Positions 61,070-64,000 of a stretch of DNA of 64,000 nucleotides are shown here, piece after piece. Made by a program: the position numbers and the translations under genes. The stretch is from Diplolepis rosae. Taxonomy: Eukaryota; Arthropoda; Insecta; Hymenoptera; Diplolepididae. The stretch covers positions 33,395,372 to 33,459,371 of the forward strand of contig JAPYXD010000710.1 in the NCBI GenBank assembly GCA_030998225.1, in the 5' to 3' direction. How positions within the stretch are numbered: the first letter of the stretch is position 1; the number at the start of each line of letters is the position of its first letter. The notes under the pieces are model-generated. The model did no database searches and was not told the origin of the DNA. It was given only the letters and a program-made list of their open reading frames with translations.

Positions 61070-61556
61070 ATGTAAACACAATATTTTATTCATATAAAAA
61101 AACGTTACTTTAATATACATGTATCAACTCTTTGAATCGAATAAATATCTTCCTAAATTAATACCTCAATTAAATTAATATTTCCTTGATTCAACTAAAC
61201 CTAAAGCTTGATTCACCCATGGATAAATTATTTGATTCAATTGCGTCTTGTTGAAATAAAAAAATGGGACTTATTGAATCAAATAAATATTTCTTTGAGT
61301 GTGAAAACAAGATTCAAATAAACTAGGTACTTTGTTTCAGACATAATTTGGTTGAGTTAAATCGCTCACATTCACAAGCAAAGAAATATTTCTTTGTATT
61401 GAAGAAATGCCTATCAAATAAATTATTTCTTTAAATCAAAGCACGCGTTTCATGCTTCTAAAAAATATTTAATTGAATTGGGTAACGAATTGTTTGATAC
61501 AAAAAAATGGAATCAATTAAATACATTTCTTTGGATCTAAGAATCTTTTTTTCAGT
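61070..61556. repeat. TTTGATTCAAA/TTTCTTTG-word repeat
   Basis: Dense ATTTCTTTGA, GATTCAAATAAA and AAAGAAATATTTC words, ending in CTTTTTTTCAGTG followed by TA. It resembles 3701-4082 and 26266-26496. The left end is uncertain. Confidence 0.5.
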
Positions 61557-61558
61557 GT

Positions 61559-63278
61559 ATCACATAAATCTTAGATACATCCACTAACAACTAGTATATA
61601 TTTGTGCCTAAAAGTCACTGAGGATATAGATGCAAGTACTTATATAGTATAAAATTACAAAGGATTATTTATATGAGAATTATCTTAGAATTGCTAATAT
61701 AAATTTTACACTTTTAAAAATTTCTACCGCAATTTTCCAGAATATGTGACTGATGTTTTATTCAGCTATCGCTTCACAAAATTAAGGCAGAATTTCAGAA
61801 AATTCTGTTACTTTTTAGTAAATTTATGGTAAGAAATAGTATATTACATTACAAGGGGCGAAACAGAGCGATTGCATGAGTGTGAAGTTTGCTCCGCCCG
61901 AGTGAAACGAGGGCTGCAATCACACGAAATGCTTTCGCTGTGTTTTGTTTCGAGTAATGTATACTATTTTTCATAGCGCCTCCTTTGAAAATCCGATTTT
62001 CAGTACCTGTAGAGCGGGTTGAAACAACGACTTTCAACCCTAGGGTTGAAAGTCTACCTAGGGTTGTTGAAAGTCGCTGTTTCAACCCGCTCTACAGGTA
62101 CTGAAAAGGAGGCGCTATGAAAAATAGTATACATTACTCGAAACAAAACACAGCGAAAGCATTTCGTGTGATTGCAGCCCTCGTTTCACTCGGGCAGCAA
62201 ACTTCACACTCATGCAATCGCTCTGTTTCGCCCCTTTGTAATGTAATATACTATTTCATAGCAACTCTTTTTGAGAATCTGATTGGCTGTAACTGTGGAG
62301 CGGGTTGAAACAGCGACTTTCAACCCTAGGGTTGAAAATCGTAGTTTCAACCCGCCTCTACAGATACCGAAAATCGTATTTTAAAAGGAGGCGCAATGAA
62401 AAATTTTTTATTGTATAAAATTCAGTTACAAAATGTTGAATATTCTGTATATGTCCTTCTGGAAATACTGAAACTTGTAATATGAATAATTTGACGTTTT
62501 TGTAACTGAAGTTTAATGCAGTTACATGCAGCTTGAAATTCCGCCACATACAACCAAAAACTCCGTTACAGCTACGTAATTTTGTGATAAACTCAATAAC
62601 AAGTTCTGTTACATTCTTTCAAGTAGTTTTAAGATACATTTTATGAATATTCAGTTGAGCTCCATAATATTAAGAATTTTTTTTTTGAAAATTCACCAAT
62701 TTTTCCCAAACCTTTTGAAATATAAAAATACATAAAGGTATTTTTTGTAAATTTGCGAGCATTTCTAACAGTGTAGTGTTCAAATACTTATTTCTTCATT
62801 TCAAAATAATAACAATTTTTGATAAAAACGTGTAAAAAAACTTTTAGGGTAAAAATTGAAAAACATAGCGAATAAACTTGCAATATAAACGTAAAATTAT
62901 AAATAGCTCATAATAATGCCAGTTTTTCAAATATTAGTTTTACAAAAACAATGTGTTCTGATTTAAAAGCATATTTAAATTTTTCGGACTCATCAACACT
63001 TGGAGTTTGAAAATAAATTCAACTAACCTTTATGCAATGTAGTATTCTAAAGTTTCAAACTGGAGGGATTTGTGATACCCTCAGATAATTTAAAAAAAAT
63101 TTGTTTTTCTTCTAACAGAGTAAAATTCATATTAGCAATTCTAAAGAGAATTCTCATATAAATAATCCTTTGTAATTTTATACTATATAAGTACTTGCCT
63201 CTATATCCTCAGTGACTTTTGGGGCACAAATATATACTATAGTTGTTAGTGAATGTATCTAAGATTTTTATGTGATAG
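61559..63278. repeat. Long inverted-repeat element, about 1.7 kb, with nested palindrome
   Basis: The outer arms 61559-61711 and 63128-63278 begin ATCACATAAATCTTAGATAC and are inverted with a few differences. Between them lies a second palindrome (about 61833-62259, centre near 62046) whose arms contain CGAAACAGAGCGATTGCATG and AGTGTGAAGTTTGC. Its core (GCGGGTTGAAACAGCGACTT...AACCCTAGGGTT) is repeated once more at 62283-62400. The two ORFs in it (61849-62085 and 62117-62308) are mirror readings. No transposase. Confidence 0.8.
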
Positions 63279-64000
63279 AATTTTATTGTCATTACTGAGG
63301 AAGTTGGGTTAAGTAATTCATAGATGTCTTCTGTATACAATTTTATATGTAAATTTTCTCACAACATTTTACAATTTTAAAAATAATTTTTAAAAATTTT
63401 TTACATTACCAAAGTTTATTCCAAGATATGGCTCATATGTGCAATATTTATCCAAGGTTTTGATATTTCAGAAATAAAGATGACTGATGAGGACTTCTGA
63501 TCAGAGTCGAAACGTTTGAAAGTATATAACTTCCTGAGTTATCAGTTCTGTACCCTAAAGCCAATTAAGATCAACATTGTATTTAGCTTGCAAAATTAAT
63601 TTATATAAACCGTTTAGAATATATGATAAAGTTTGTATTCAGTTTTTTGTATGATTGACTTAATAAAAGCATGTGTTTTTATATAAAGCCAACATTATAA
63701 AAAAATTTATACATTATGAGTATTAATAATGTAATTTTATGAAAACTGAATAAATGTAACAATTTTGTATATAGTAAACTCTATGAAAGTTTTATAAAGT
63801 TTACTATTTTTATAAAGAACTTTTTTCGGCTAAAAGACTAAACTTTATAAAATTTTTGTATAGTTGACTTTGTGAAGTCAGTATTTTTATGAGGATTCGT
63901 TTTTTTGAAAATTGCATTTTATAAAAAGGCCTACATTCGAGCATGACGCACGTCTGTATACACACATGCACGCAAAAATTGCCCATGAGCACGCCGCGAA
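63279..64000. other. Terminal AT-rich DNA
   Basis: 63480-63560 contains GACTGATGAGGACTTCTGATCA and GAGTCGAAACGTTTGAAAG-like sequence. No gene or bounded repeat is recognised up to the window end. Confidence 0.4.

Noticed and set aside
61849..62308. ORFs of 78 and 63 codons with a shared start sequence
   Set aside because: They are mirror readings of a palindrome. The similarity is explained by the DNA repeat, not by a protein family.
1..64000. tRNA, rRNA and snRNA genes
   Set aside because: Scanning by eye found no cloverleaf-like sequence with intact A and B boxes and no rRNA block. A covariance-model search would be needed to exclude diverged ones.

Overview
This window is AT-rich eukaryotic nuclear DNA with spliced genes and GT-AG introns. 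It is most likely from an insect. A parasitoid-type hymenopteran is my inference, based on the ERp57 with a KDEL end, the insect-type tetraspan gene, the BEN-domain gene and the many small inverted-repeat transposons. Nothing looks prokaryotic: there are no operons, ribosome binding sites or CRISPR arrays.

Five genes can be assembled by hand. (1) A complete five-exon ERp57/PDIA3-type protein disulfide isomerase lies at 6376-8782 (+), with a TATA box and an XBP1/UPR-like ACGTGG site upstream. (2) A complete three-exon SERF-family gene of 63 residues lies at 10676-13574 (+). (3) A complete five-exon, 169-residue, four-helix membrane protein lies at 15580-16807 (-), convergent with SERF. (4) At least seven exons of a long, disordered, Ser/Pro-rich protein that I do not recognise run from 37635 to 47583 (+), with no stop codon found. 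(5) A coiled-coil plus BEN-domain gene lies at 55005-57313 (-). It lacks its 5' end and its BEN exon carries an apparent one-base frameshift.

The rest is mainly a repeat landscape. It includes two Tc1/mariner-superfamily relics with partial transposases, in the SERF intron and at 27.7-28.5 kb. A 2.9-kb MULE-like long-inverted-repeat element (19786-22683) has a perfect 9-bp target duplication. Two hAT-like elements lie at 2923-3419 and 29292-30414, and a P-like 241-bp MITE at 58896-59136. Several MITE families are packed with a short repeated word (ATCAGT/ACTGAT, TTTGATTCAAA, GACGTC, TCTAGA in an 11-bp period). Large foldbacks lie at 41.5-41.9, 48.6-49.2, 57.6-58.8, 59.8-60.0 and 61.6-63.3 kb.

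Region by region: 1-6.2 kb is intergenic and MITE-rich; 6.2-16.9 kb holds three compact housekeeping-type genes; 17-37 kb is repeat-dominated with a few GC-richer islands that could be promoters or 5' UTR exons; 37.6-47.6 kb is the disordered-protein gene, whose introns contain inverted repeats; 47.6-55 kb is non-coding or intronic; 55-57.3 kb is the BEN gene; 57.6-64 kb is foldback-rich. The genes are functionally independent of one another. No new defence-type or enzymatic system was found. The least familiar material is the word-dense repeats and the unrecognised long gene.
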